From assembly GCA_029210585.1 (NCBI GenBank), contig JARGFP010000004.1, positions 78,244 to 142,243 on the forward strand: a DNA stretch of 64,000 nt, in the 5' to 3' direction. Within the stretch, counting starts at the first letter, position 1; every line of letters starts with the position of its first letter. The translations under genes and the position numbers were made by a program. The notes under the pieces are model-generated. The model was given only the letters and a program-made list of their open reading frames with translations, ran no database searches and had not been told where the DNA came from. Source of the stretch: Bacteroidales bacterium. GTDB lineage: Bacteria; Bacteroidota; Bacteroidia; Bacteroidales; GCA-2748055. Of this stretch, positions 8,627-16,143 are shown one piece after another.

Positions 8627-10002
8627 ACATCGCACCATACCTGCTGGAGAAATACAATGTCCCGGTGCCGCGGTATACCAGCTACCCACCTGCCAATCAT
8701 TTCGACGAACAGGTGACCGGCGGGGAAATGCCGGAACTGATCCGCAGCTCCAACAACTGGGCCCCCGATCATATTGGGTTCTATATTCATATCCCCTTTT
8801 GCAGGAAGATCTGTTTTTATTGCGGGTGCAATGCCTGTACACTGAAAAGCACCGGCGAGGTAACACAGTACACAGAGGCACTAAAACAGGAGATCAGGCT
8901 TGTGGCCAAAGCGCTCAACCGGTCCAGGAAGGTCACGCAGATCCATTTCGGGGGCGGCACCCCAAATTCCATTCCTGCAGAAATGCTGGAAGAAATCGTG
9001 CGGTTGATCAGGCTGGAATTCTCCGTCTCAGAAGCAGCCGAGATCGCCATCGAGACCAATCCCGCATACCTCGATGAAGCCTATCTTGAGACATTACTGG
9101 GTGTGGGCTTCAACAGGTTCAGCTTCGGGATCCAGGATTTCGATCCGCAGGTCCTGCGCAATGTGAACCGTGAGCCCAGTAAGCTGCCGGTGGAACAACT
9201 CATTGCCATGGTCAAAAAGGAGAATGACCAGGCAGCTGTCAATTTGGATTTCATCTACGGACTGCCGGGCCAGGATAAGACAACTTTTGTACGCACCATG
9301 GAACAGGCCATCGCCCTGCAGCCCGACCGCCTGGTGACCTTCTCCTATGCACACGTTCCCTGGCTGAAGAAGCACCAGCAGATCCTGGAGAAAAAAGGGT
9401 TGCCCGGACCGGCAGAGAAAACAGCCATGTTCCTGTCCGGATACGATGCCCTGGTTTCAGCAGGTTACAAACCCATCGGGCTGGATCATTTTGTAAAGCC
9501 GCAGGATGATCTCTTCCAGGCGCTTGAAAACAAACAGCTTCACCGCAATTTCCAGGGATATTGTACCCGGAAAACCACCGGGCAGGTCTATGCCTTTGGC
9601 ATCACGGCAATCAGCCAGCTGGAGAAAGCGTATATTCAGAATACCAAATCGATCGATACCTACGTGGAACAATTGTCACAGGGAAACCTACCCGTGGAAA
9701 AAGGCATTCGCGTGTCAGCTGAACAGGTGGTGATCAGGGAGGTGATCACCAGGCTCATGTGCAACAGGGAGCTTGACTGGAACCTGGTGTCAGGTGAACT
9801 GCAGGTGGACCTCCCGGAACTGAAAGGGATCCTGAATGACGATCCGAAGCAACTGGCAGAGATGGAAGCGGACGGACTGCTGCACAGGACGGAACATGGC
9901 CTTACGGTTACGGAGACAGGATCACTGTTCATCCGGAACATCGCCGCACTGTTCGATCCGGCCTACCGGCAACAGGTGAATAAATATTCCAAATCCCTTT
10001 AG
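8623..10002 (+). CDS. hemN: Oxygen-independent coproporphyrinogen III oxidase
   Basis: Radical SAM enzyme of 459 residues that decarboxylates coproporphyrinogen III to protoporphyrinogen IX. The N-terminal LEKYNVPVPRYTSYPP is typical of true HemN rather than HemW. The Fe-S motif is C60, C64, C67 with the extra C69 (FCRKICFYCGC), also a HemN trait. QIHFGGGTPN (SAM binding), IETNP, FNRFSFGIQDF and NLDFIYGLPGQ follow. The C-terminal domain contains GLDHFVKPQDDL and FQGYCTR. The start at 8623 is chosen because it begins at the conserved N-terminus and overlaps the permease stop by ATGA; an upstream in-frame start at 8317 would run through the permease gene. A G-rich repeat begins just after the stop. 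Confidence 0.95.
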   Translation: MNIAPYLLEKYNVPVPRYTSYPPANHFDEQVTGGEMPELIRSSNNWAPDHIGFYIHIPFCRKICFYCGCNACTLKSTGEVTQYTEALKQEIRLVAKALNRSRKVTQIHFGGGTPNSIPAEMLEEIVRLIRLEFSVSEAAEIAIETNPAYLDEAYLETLLGVGFNRFSFGIQDFDPQVLRNVNREPSKLPVEQLIAMVKKENDQAAVNLDFIYGLPGQDKTTFVRTMEQAIALQPDRLVTFSYAHVPWLKKHQQILEKKGLPGPAEKTAMFLSGYDALVSAGYKPIGLDHFVKPQDDLFQALENKQLHRNFQGYCTRKTTGQVYAFGITAISQLEKAYIQNTKSIDTYVEQLSQGNLPVEKGIRVSAEQVVIREVITRLMCNRELDWNLVSGELQVDLPELKGILNDDPKQLAEMEADGLLHRTEHGLTVTETGSLFIRNIAALFDPAYRQQVNKYSKSL

Positions 10003-10045
10003 GGGAGACTGGGAGATGGGGAGACGGGGTGATTGGGTGACGGGG
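10003..10045 (+). repeat. G-rich ~8-bp tandem motif after hemN stop
   Basis: Immediately after the hemN stop lies a run of degenerate units (ggggagact, gggagat, ggggagac, ggggtgatt, gggtgac, ggggagag). It is the same family as at 2657-2720 and 51877-51933. Confidence 0.8.
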
Positions 10046-10199
10046 AGAGCAGAGAGCGAAAAGGAAGAAGAGAGAAGGGAGCGAAGGGAGAGAAAAGGAA
10101 GAAGAGAGAAGGGAGAGAAAAGGAAGAAGAGAGCAGAGAGCGAAAAGGAAGAAGAGAGAAGGGAGCGAAGGGAGCGAACAGGAAGAAGAGAGAACAGTG
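10042..10199 (+). repeat. Long purine-only tandem repeat between hemN and hemG
   Basis: About 155 nt of almost pure A/G on the plus strand, built from imperfect copies of a 25-34 bp unit beginning aaaaggaagaagagagaa and often extended by gggagcgaagggag. It stays open in the hemG frame from 10016 and would encode a highly charged Arg/Glu/Lys segment, but the conserved HemG N-terminus starts downstream at 10232. Confidence 0.9.
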
Positions 10200-10231
10200 A
10201 TAAAAGCAGAAACAACAGGAATAAAGAGAAG

Positions 10232-11725
10232 ATGGAAAAGATAGAGGCAGATAGTATCATTGTCGGGGCTGGTCTGACGGGCCTGACCGTTGCTTTTTAC
10301 CTGGCCAGGGCCGGACAAAAGGTCGTGGTACTGGAAAAAACGGACCATATCGGCGGTGTGATCCGCACCATTCACCAGGACGGCTTCATTTTCGAAACCG
10401 GTCCGAACACGGGGGTCTATTCCTCCCCGGAGCTGGTCAGCCTCTTCGACGACCTGGAGGGAACGGCTGTTCCGGAATTCGCCAATGCAAAAGGAAAGCA
10501 GCGCTGGATATGGAAAAAGGGGCAATGGCACGCCCTTCCATCAGGCCTGGGATCAGCGGTTGGCACCCCCCTGTTTACCATCCATGACAAGTTCAGAATC
10601 CTGGGCGAACCCTTCAGGAAAAAAGGAACTGACCCATATGAATCCGTTGCACAACTGGTACGGCGAAGAATGGGTAAGAGTTTCCTGGAATATGCAGTGG
10701 ATCCCTTCATTTCGGGTATTTATGCTGGCGACCCGGAAAAACTCGTAACGCGTTTCGCATTGCCAAAATTATACCGGCTGGAACAGGATTACGGAAGTTT
10801 TATTCGCGGTGCAATGAAAAAACGCAGGGAACCCAGGGACGAGCTGACCAGGCGGGCGACCAGGGAGGTGTTCTCCGTGAAAGGCGGACTGCAGGAACTT
10901 ACTGAAGCACTCGGCAATAAGATCGGAAGGGGGCAGATCATCACCGGTACGCAGGACCTGAAAATCATCCGCAGGCAAAAAAAGTACGAGGCGGCATTCA
11001 AAACGGGCGGAAAGGAATACCTGGTATCTTCCGCGCATGTGGTCACCACCGTTCCCGGGCCTGCCCTGGAGAACATGTTCAGCTTTATCAGCACGCCAGC
11101 GCTCAAACCCATACTGGACCTGAGGTACGCAAAGGTGGTACAGGTCATTGCCGCCTACAGGAAATGGGCAGGCCCCCCGCTGAATGCCTTCGGCGGACTG
11201 ATTCCCTCCCGGGAAAAACGGGATGCACTCGGAATTCTTTTCACCTCTTCCATCTTCAATGACAGGACCCCTGAAGGAGGGGCAATCCTCTCGGTATTCA
11301 TGGGAGGCGACCGGCGACCCGGTTTTATTGAGAAGTCGGACGAAGAGATCAGGACCCTGGCGCTGCAGGAGATCACAGGAACCCTCGGGCAGCAGGAGAT
11401 CACAGGAAGCCCCGGGCAGCAGGAGATCTCCGGGACCACCGGGCAACAGGAAATCGCCGGAACCCCCGGTCAGCAGGATCTGCAACCTGGCCAACAGCAG
11501 GACCTAAGGGCTTTGCTGCAGCCTGATTTCATGAAGATTTTTCGCTACCCGTACGCCATTCCACAGTATGAAGCTTCCACGGAACAGCGCCTGGAAGCCA
11601 TTGAAAAAATGGAAGCGGCGTATCCCGGGATCCACCTGGCCGGGAACATCCGCGACGGGATCGGGATGGCCGACCGGGTGAAGCAGGGATACCAGGTTGC
11701 AATGCATATTTTAAAGGACGCCTGA
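10232..11725 (+). CDS. hemG: Protoporphyrinogen oxidase with in-frame repeat insertion
   Basis: FAD enzyme (HemY/PPO type, often called hemG in this phylum) oxidising protoporphyrinogen IX to protoporphyrin IX; 497 residues. The dinucleotide fold is at the N-terminus (IIVGAGLTGLTVAFYLARAG, then VLEKTDHIGGVIRT), followed by GFIFETGPNTG and DPFISGIYAGDPEKL; the C-terminus has HLAGNIRDGIGMADRV. The start at 10232 precedes this fold directly; the frame is open back to 10016 through the purine repeat. Residues 380-424 are an insertion: four 9-residue repeats of the type EITGxxGQQ, then a Gln-rich tail, between DEEIRTLAL and LRALLQPDF, which are normally close together. The insertion probably forms a surface loop. 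Confidence 0.92.
   Translation: MEKIEADSIIVGAGLTGLTVAFYLARAGQKVVVLEKTDHIGGVIRTIHQDGFIFETGPNTGVYSSPELVSLFDDLEGTAVPEFANAKGKQRWIWKKGQWHALPSGLGSAVGTPLFTIHDKFRILGEPFRKKGTDPYESVAQLVRRRMGKSFLEYAVDPFISGIYAGDPEKLVTRFALPKLYRLEQDYGSFIRGAMKKRREPRDELTRRATREVFSVKGGLQELTEALGNKIGRGQIITGTQDLKIIRRQKKYEAAFKTGGKEYLVSSAHVVTTVPGPALENMFSFISTPALKPILDLRYAKVVQVIAAYRKWAGPPLNAFGGLIPSREKRDALGILFTSSIFNDRTPEGGAILSVFMGGDRRPGFIEKSDEEIRTLALQEITGTLGQQEITGSPGQQEISGTTGQQEIAGTPGQQDLQPGQQQDLRALLQPDFMKIFRYPYAIPQYEASTEQRLEAIEKMEAAYPGIHLAGNIRDGIGMADRVKQGYQVAMHILKDA
11369..11476 (+). repeat. Four in-frame 27-bp tandem repeats inside hemG
   Basis: Units at 11369-11395, 11396-11422, 11423-11449 and 11450-11476 encode EITGTLGQQ, EITGSPGQQ, EISGTTGQQ and EIAGTPGQQ. 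A partial Gln-rich continuation runs to about 11503. Confidence 0.95.
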
Positions 11726-11935
11726 TGTGGTAACTTCATAGAGAGGCACAACCGCTGATGCGGGCACGGAAAGTATGAAGCGCAAAAAAGAGTGACCGCA
11801 GGGACAAAGGGAACATCAGAAAGATTGAATCCTGCCAGGCAAAAATGTGAAGCATAGGTGAATAAGAAGTCGAAGCAATGATCCAGGAGCGTTTAAATGA
11901 TTATTTTTAGCGTATCCAGACAAAACAGGAAAAAG

Positions 11936-13138
11936 ATGACAGCAAACCATCAACAAAAAACAGCCTGGGTACTGGTGAACGTCGGCACCCCGAAACACCC
12001 TTCCAATATTGAAGTTGAAAAGTATTTGAAGGAATTCCTCGATGATCCCAAAGTGATCGATCTCCCGTTCCTGCTGAGAAAATTCCTCGTCCATGCCATC
12101 ATCGTACCCTTCAGGTCGCCCCGTTCAGCAAAAAAATACAGGCAGATATGGACTGCCGATGGCTCCCCCCTGCTGACCCACATGAACCGCCTGGTGGAAA
12201 AGGTCCAGGTTGTGGCCCCGGAAGACACAGATGTATTCGGACTCATGCGGTACGGTCAGCCGGCATTGAAAGACTTTCTGCAGCAATTACCGGAAAAGCA
12301 ATACAACGAAGTGATCGTGCTGCCCCTCTACCCGCAATATGCCGACTCCACCTCGGGCTCAGTGGAACAACTGGTCTCCTCCTTCCCGGACAAATCACGC
12401 GATCACACCAGCCGCGGCAGCAACGGCAAGGGCAGCAACGCCAAGACCAGCAATGTAAGTAGCATCGCTGGCGACGGTAACGCTGGCGACGGTAACGAGC
12501 GCTACGATACCAGCAGCAGCAAGGGCAGCCAGGGCAGCCAGGGCAGCAGCAGCAACACCGGCGACACCGGAAACCCCGGCAGCGTCAGCATCAGGACCAT
12601 TGACCAGTTCTATAACCATCCCGGGTTCATTGCCAGCTTCGCTGAGCGGATACAGGTCCATGATCTGACAGACTTCGATCATATACTCTTCTCCTACCAT
12701 GGTCTTCCCCTGAGACAGCTACAGAAAGTTCATCCGGAGCAACCGGTCGCGGACTGTAATTGCCACCTCAGTATGCCCCCGTACGGTCATCATTGCTACC
12801 GGGCCACTTGCTACACCACCACCCGGCTGCTGGCAACCGCGACAGGGATCACGCCCGATCGTTGTTCCACCTCGTTCCAGTCGAGGCTCTCCCGGAACTG
12901 GATGACACCTTTTACCGATGAATCACTGATCCGCCTTGCAGCCGAGGGAAAGAAAAAAGTGCTGGTCGTTCCCGCCTCCTTCGTGGCCGACTGCCTGGAA
13001 ACCACCCTGGAGATCGGCATGGAGTACAGGGAACTGTATATTGAAAACGGGGGAGAGGAACTGGTAATGGCCGAAAGCCTGAACAGCAGCGACCGCTGGA
13101 TGGAAACGGTAAAAGCATTGATGCAAAAAACCGGTTGA
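11936..13138 (+). CDS. hemH: Ferrochelatase with low-complexity insertion
   Basis: Inserts ferrous iron into a porphyrin; 400 residues, against about 320-345 for most family members. Conserved parts: KTAWVLVNVGTP at the N-terminus, FRSPRSAKKYRQIW, GSPLLTHM, VIVLPLYPQYADSTSGS, ILFSYHGLPLRQ (the metal-inserting His), TSFQSRL and ASFVADCLETTLEIG (catalytic Glu). The start at 11936 gives the normal N-terminus; a start at 11897 would add 13 residues. Residues ~153-215 are a Gly/Ser/Asn/Asp-rich insertion between LVSSFPD and SVSIRTIDQF. Four Cys/His-rich residues around DCNCHLSMPPYGHHCYRATC might bind metal, but this is not certain. It is 210 nt downstream of hemG, on the same strand. The stop lies at the start of a tandem repeat. 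Confidence 0.94.
   Translation: MTANHQQKTAWVLVNVGTPKHPSNIEVEKYLKEFLDDPKVIDLPFLLRKFLVHAIIVPFRSPRSAKKYRQIWTADGSPLLTHMNRLVEKVQVVAPEDTDVFGLMRYGQPALKDFLQQLPEKQYNEVIVLPLYPQYADSTSGSVEQLVSSFPDKSRDHTSRGSNGKGSNAKTSNVSSIAGDGNAGDGNERYDTSSSKGSQGSQGSSSNTGDTGNPGSVSIRTIDQFYNHPGFIASFAERIQVHDLTDFDHILFSYHGLPLRQLQKVHPEQPVADCNCHLSMPPYGHHCYRATCYTTTRLLATATGITPDRCSTSFQSRLSRNWMTPFTDESLIRLAAEGKKKVLVVPASFVADCLETTLEIGMEYRELYIENGGEELVMAESLNSSDRWMETVKALMQKTG
12392..12580 (+). repeat. Low-complexity repeats inside hemH
   Basis: Includes a perfect 15-bp tandem pair, gctggcgacggtaac, at 12467-12481 and 12482-12496, plus iterated ggcagc/cagggcagc units around 12520-12555. The reading frame is kept throughout. Confidence 0.9.
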
Positions 13139-13236
13139 CAGCAACGCATCCACCTTCAGGCGGGTTATTAGGTGCAATACAGGCAACAGCAGCGCATCCA
13201 ACTGCTGGCCGGTTATAGGATGCAGTACGGCAGAAG
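13131..13236 (+). repeat. Imperfect tandem repeat spanning the hemH stop
   Basis: A first partial copy (13131-13160) contains the hemH stop codon (TGA at 13136-13138). It is followed by a full 48-nt copy (13161-13208) and a third partial copy from 13209. Shared core: cggtta, then gcaacGCATCC, then a ctgg/cagg end. Confidence 0.7.
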
Positions 13237-13294
13237 TTGTCGCCGGGATGTGAAAAAGAGGTTCCAGTATTGAGATAAGGAATGTCCCCGGGTA

Positions 13295-14305
13295 CTATTT
13301 TCCCAGCGAACGGTACAGGTCATTGACAATACTGTCGCGGTCGAAATGCTCCCACAAGATGATCTCACGTTCGTTCCCCGGGCGATCGACCCATCCGCCG
13401 GCGCCATAGAAAGGAGCTGGTACGGACCTGGGAACTGCCCATTCCGGGTTTTTGACGATCGCCACTGCGCCCAGGTCAAAAAGCGACCTGGAGGGGGGAT
13501 CACCATAGAGATCAATGTGATGGAAAAGATTCACTGCATAATCCCCGAAATTACTATAGGTGCCGCCGTGTCTTCCCGTAATGGCCGTTTCGCTCTGCGG
13601 ACCCAGGCCCGGCATTACCGAATCGATCTCGGGAAGTGATACCACTAAATCTGATGTGCCGGTCTTCCTTCCGTAACTTACGGTAACGATCTCAAAATGC
13701 ACCTCTTTTTCAAGCATGTAGTTCAGCGCCGAGGTGTCATTTTCCAGGTTATATTCCCCGGGCTCCGGGTAATTGCTCCCCAACCAGACAACCCTTATGT
13801 TATCGGCAATAGCGGGCTCCTTTTCCAGTGCCAGAGCGATATTCGTAAGTTTACCGATGGAAATCAGCACCAGTTGTTCCTCCGAACCTGTAAATTTCCC
13901 GGCCTCAGCGATGATGAAATCCACTGCTTCCTCACCATCATATCCCGGGGTGTCCAGGTGTTCCCTGATCTCGGCAAATGTGGTATCGGCGCCACGCCTG
14001 ACAATGATGTTGTCCTCCTGGTTGAAAAGGGTGAGGATGCGCATCGCTTCCCTGTAGTGGTCCTCGATATATCCTCCGTTTTGCGTGGAATTGACCGTGA
14101 TACCCAGGATGTCAAATGCTTCCTGGTTTTGCAGCATATAAGCAATGGCATGCTGGTCATCCAGCTCATTGTTGGCATCCGTATCGAGGATGACAGGAAT
14201 CCGTTGGTCCGGACTGCCGGGGTCTGTTTTACAGCCTGCACTCATCAACAGGAATATCACGATAAAAAAGCGGGTGATGCTGGTAAGAAGGTTACGGGTT
14301 TCCAT
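13295..14305 (-). CDS. Nucleoside hydrolase, predicted lipoprotein
   Basis: IunH-superfamily protein of 336 residues that would cleave the N-glycosidic bond of nucleosides. A hydrophobic N-terminus with the lipobox MSAGC (Cys25) predicts periplasmic or outer-membrane anchoring, unlike the cytosolic purine/pyrimidine ribohydrolases. The calcium-binding motif is VILDTDANNELDDQHAIAY (DTD..N.LDD), followed by ILGITVNSTQNGG. Met/Asn-containing active-site segments later in the chain are less canonical (SIGKLTNIALAL, HGGTYSNFGDYAVNLFHH). Substrate may differ from free nucleosides. It is downstream of and convergent with hemH, with 156 nt between them that hold the repeat array. Confidence 0.85.
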   Translation of the reverse strand: METRNLLTSITRFFIVIFLLMSAGCKTDPGSPDQRIPVILDTDANNELDDQHAIAYMLQNQEAFDILGITVNSTQNGGYIEDHYREAMRILTLFNQEDNIIVRRGADTTFAEIREHLDTPGYDGEEAVDFIIAEAGKFTGSEEQLVLISIGKLTNIALALEKEPAIADNIRVVWLGSNYPEPGEYNLENDTSALNYMLEKEVHFEIVTVSYGRKTGTSDLVVSLPEIDSVMPGLGPQSETAITGRHGGTYSNFGDYAVNLFHHIDLYGDPPSRSLFDLGAVAIVKNPEWAVPRSVPAPFYGAGGWVDRPGNEREIILWEHFDRDSIVNDLYRSLGK

Positions 14306-14317
14306 CGTTGGAGATAA

Positions 14318-14333
14318 TTATTTGATTATTTGA
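14318..14333. repeat. 8-bp tandem duplication at the pabC stop
   Basis: ttatttga occurs twice back to back (14318-14325, 14326-14333). The second copy includes the pabC stop codon (tta on the plus strand, 14326-14328), so the gene tail is duplicated just beyond the stop. The short length makes chance possible. Confidence 0.6.
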
Positions 14334-14922
14334 TCTGGTTCACATCCACATCCTCCTGCGCATCGAAATCCAGCATGGCGTTGATCAGCCGGAAATGCCT
14401 GTAATGTTTCAGGTCCTCCACGCGGATATCCCCTTCCCTGATCCTGCCTTCCCTGATCAGCCTGGCCCTGCAGGTGCCCTGCAGCAACGGGTAGATCGGC
14501 GTGATCCACATTTCTCCGTTGAACAACACGATATTGGTATAGGAGGTATCCGTGATCCTGCCATTCTGCACCACGAGGATATCATCACAATCTTCTTTCT
14601 GACTGTACAATTGGTCGAGCGAGCTGCGCCCGGTGTATTTCATGGAATACTCGATGTGGTCGCCGTCGACCAGTTTCAGGGAACGGACCGGTTTCGGTGT
14701 ATAGTGAGAAAACCCGGCTGTATGCGCAGACCTGTTGTAAAAAAATTTACATTTCACGGTCCCCTGGCTGTATGCTTCGGGAACGCGGATCACCTCCTCC
14801 AGTACCGGTCCGCCGAACCGTTTAAAATACCGGTAATAGGAGTCGTTCAGCCGGGCCTGGTGCCATTGCAGGTGTTGGGGTACCCCATCCTGGATCCTGA
14901 TGGTTTCAAATAAATGGAACAT
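14326..14922 (-). CDS. pabC: Aminotransferase class IV, aminodeoxychorismate lyase-like
   Basis: A 198-residue fold-type IV PLP enzyme, predicted to release pyruvate from 4-amino-4-deoxychorismate to give p-aminobenzoate for folate. MKYTGRSSLDQLYS carries the likely PLP lysine; DDILVVQNGRITDTSYTNIVLF and PIYPLLQGTCRARLI are the usual phosphate- and cofactor-contact strands (the family form is E.S..N; here D/T.TSYTN). It is shorter than E. coli PabC, as in other members of this phylum. The start overlaps the pabB stop by 17 nt, so the pair is translationally coupled, which supports the assignment over D-amino-acid or branched-chain aminotransferase. PabA is not in the window. Confidence 0.82.
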   Translation of the reverse strand: MFHLFETIRIQDGVPQHLQWHQARLNDSYYRYFKRFGGPVLEEVIRVPEAYSQGTVKCKFFYNRSAHTAGFSHYTPKPVRSLKLVDGDHIEYSMKYTGRSSLDQLYSQKEDCDDILVVQNGRITDTSYTNIVLFNGEMWITPIYPLLQGTCRARLIREGRIREGDIRVEDLKHYRHFRLINAMLDFDAQEDVDVNQIK

Positions 14923-15907
14923 ATACTTTATCGATCATTTCATTGTATTCCTTTTGTGCCTCACTGTGCCCGGTGATCCCTCCGCCACTCCTGAACTGCA
15001 ATCCGCCACCGTTCTGTTCAATATACCTGATCATCACCCCGCTGTCGAGCGTTACGCCGTCAAATATGCCAAAAATCCCTGTAAAATAACCTCTTTTTTC
15101 ACCTTCAGCCTGTGCAATAATCTCCAGCGTCTTCTTTTTAGGTGCCCCGCTGATGGATCCGGCGGGAAGAAGCTGCAGCAATATTTCGCCCAGCCTGCCC
15201 TGCCAGCCCCTGTCCAACCGTCCCCTGATCTCGGAACTCACCTGCAGCAATTCATTCCTGTTTGTACGCAACCGGTCGATGTACCTGTACTTTGTCACCT
15301 CCACATCATGCGCAACCATCGACAGGTCGTTGCGGATCAGGTCGACGATGGTATTGTGCTCCCACAGCTCCTTGTCATTGTTCATAATGGTCTTTTCTGC
15401 CTGCGGAATGGCAGCATCGATGGTACCCTTCATGGGGTAACTGAAAATGAATCCATCACGGATCCTGATGAACGTCTCGGGTGAGAACAGTACGAACCGG
15501 TTTTTGAACAGCAGCTTGTACGGGGCATTGCTGCGCTGAAAAACCTGTTCCAGGGTAAGGTCCGTATCGAGCTGCGTGGGAAAGGTAAGGTTCAGCAGGA
15601 ACGAATTTCCGTGGAGGATGTTCTCCCGCACCAGTGAGAAAGCCCGTGCGTACCGGTCATATGACACCGGGGAGAGTTCGAACCGAAACCCTGCCGGGGG
15701 TGGGTCCATGCCCGGCTGCTCCAGCTGCTGCCAGGTTGCCCCTGCGGCATTAGACAACGCGCCCACCTTGAAAAAAACCTGCGCTTCCGCAGCATCCCCA
15801 AGCCTGATGATATGGAAACGGGTCATTTCAAAATCGATCACGAACAGGAAAGGAGTTCCTGAAACAGCCCATTGATTGCAGCGGTGCACAAATCCGGATC
15901 GGTCCAT
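14906..15907 (-). CDS. pabB: Aminodeoxychorismate synthase component I
   Basis: Chorismate-binding enzyme of 333 residues that, with glutamine-derived ammonia, makes 4-amino-4-deoxychorismate. YPMKGTID holds the Lys that distinguishes PabB from anthranilate synthase (which has Ala there). ELWEHNTIVDLIRNDLSMVA, LLPAGSISGAPKKKTLEII and RSGGGITGHSEAQKEYNEM are chorismate-site motifs. It is shorter than E. coli PabB because the N-terminal domain is reduced, as in the compact PabB proteins of this phylum. Directly upstream of and overlapping pabC. The gene is divergent from mfd with a 236-nt shared upstream region carrying three AGTAAGT sites. Confidence 0.92.
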   Translation of the reverse strand: MDRSGFVHRCNQWAVSGTPFLFVIDFEMTRFHIIRLGDAAEAQVFFKVGALSNAAGATWQQLEQPGMDPPPAGFRFELSPVSYDRYARAFSLVRENILHGNSFLLNLTFPTQLDTDLTLEQVFQRSNAPYKLLFKNRFVLFSPETFIRIRDGFIFSYPMKGTIDAAIPQAEKTIMNNDKELWEHNTIVDLIRNDLSMVAHDVEVTKYRYIDRLRTNRNELLQVSSEIRGRLDRGWQGRLGEILLQLLPAGSISGAPKKKTLEIIAQAEGEKRGYFTGIFGIFDGVTLDSGVMIRYIEQNGGGLQFRSGGGITGHSEAQKEYNEMIDKVYVPFI

Positions 15908-15935
15908 TTGGTAAAGATAGAAATTCTACATTTTT

Positions 15936-15982
15936 AGTAAGTTTGCAACCGCTAAAAAACAGTAAGTTTGCACCCACTTACT
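15936..15982. promoter_or_regulatory. Three AGTAAGT half-sites between pabB and mfd
   Basis: AGTAAGT occurs at 15936-15942 and 15961-15967, and inverted as ACTTACT at 15976-15982; the last two form a 7-bp inverted repeat with an 8-nt spacer. The first two are part of a 25-bp direct repeat that also holds TAAGTTTG at 15938-15945 and 15963-15970, each matching the -7 consensus TAnnTTTG. The site may be promoter and operator together. The remainder of the gap (15908-16143) shows nothing else. Confidence 0.45.
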
Positions 15983-16143
15983 AATTATGCACAGTATTTA
16001 AAAAATATGCATCTGTTTCAGGTGTCTGTCCATCAATGTCCGGTATTGCACAGCAAGGTCCCGGGCATCATGAGCCAGTCACCCGAATCCATTGATAAAC
16101 CCTGCGAATTAAAAATGAGTTTTCTTTCTGACACAAACTAAAA

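Noticed and set aside
10016-10231. Charged N-terminal extension of hemG
   Set aside because: Encoded by the purine repeat; the FAD fold starts right after the ATG at 10232. Kept only as a finding to test.
12392-12580. Intein in ferrochelatase
   Set aside because: Too short and without splicing motifs (no N-terminal Cys/Ser block, no His-Asn end); it is low-complexity repeat.
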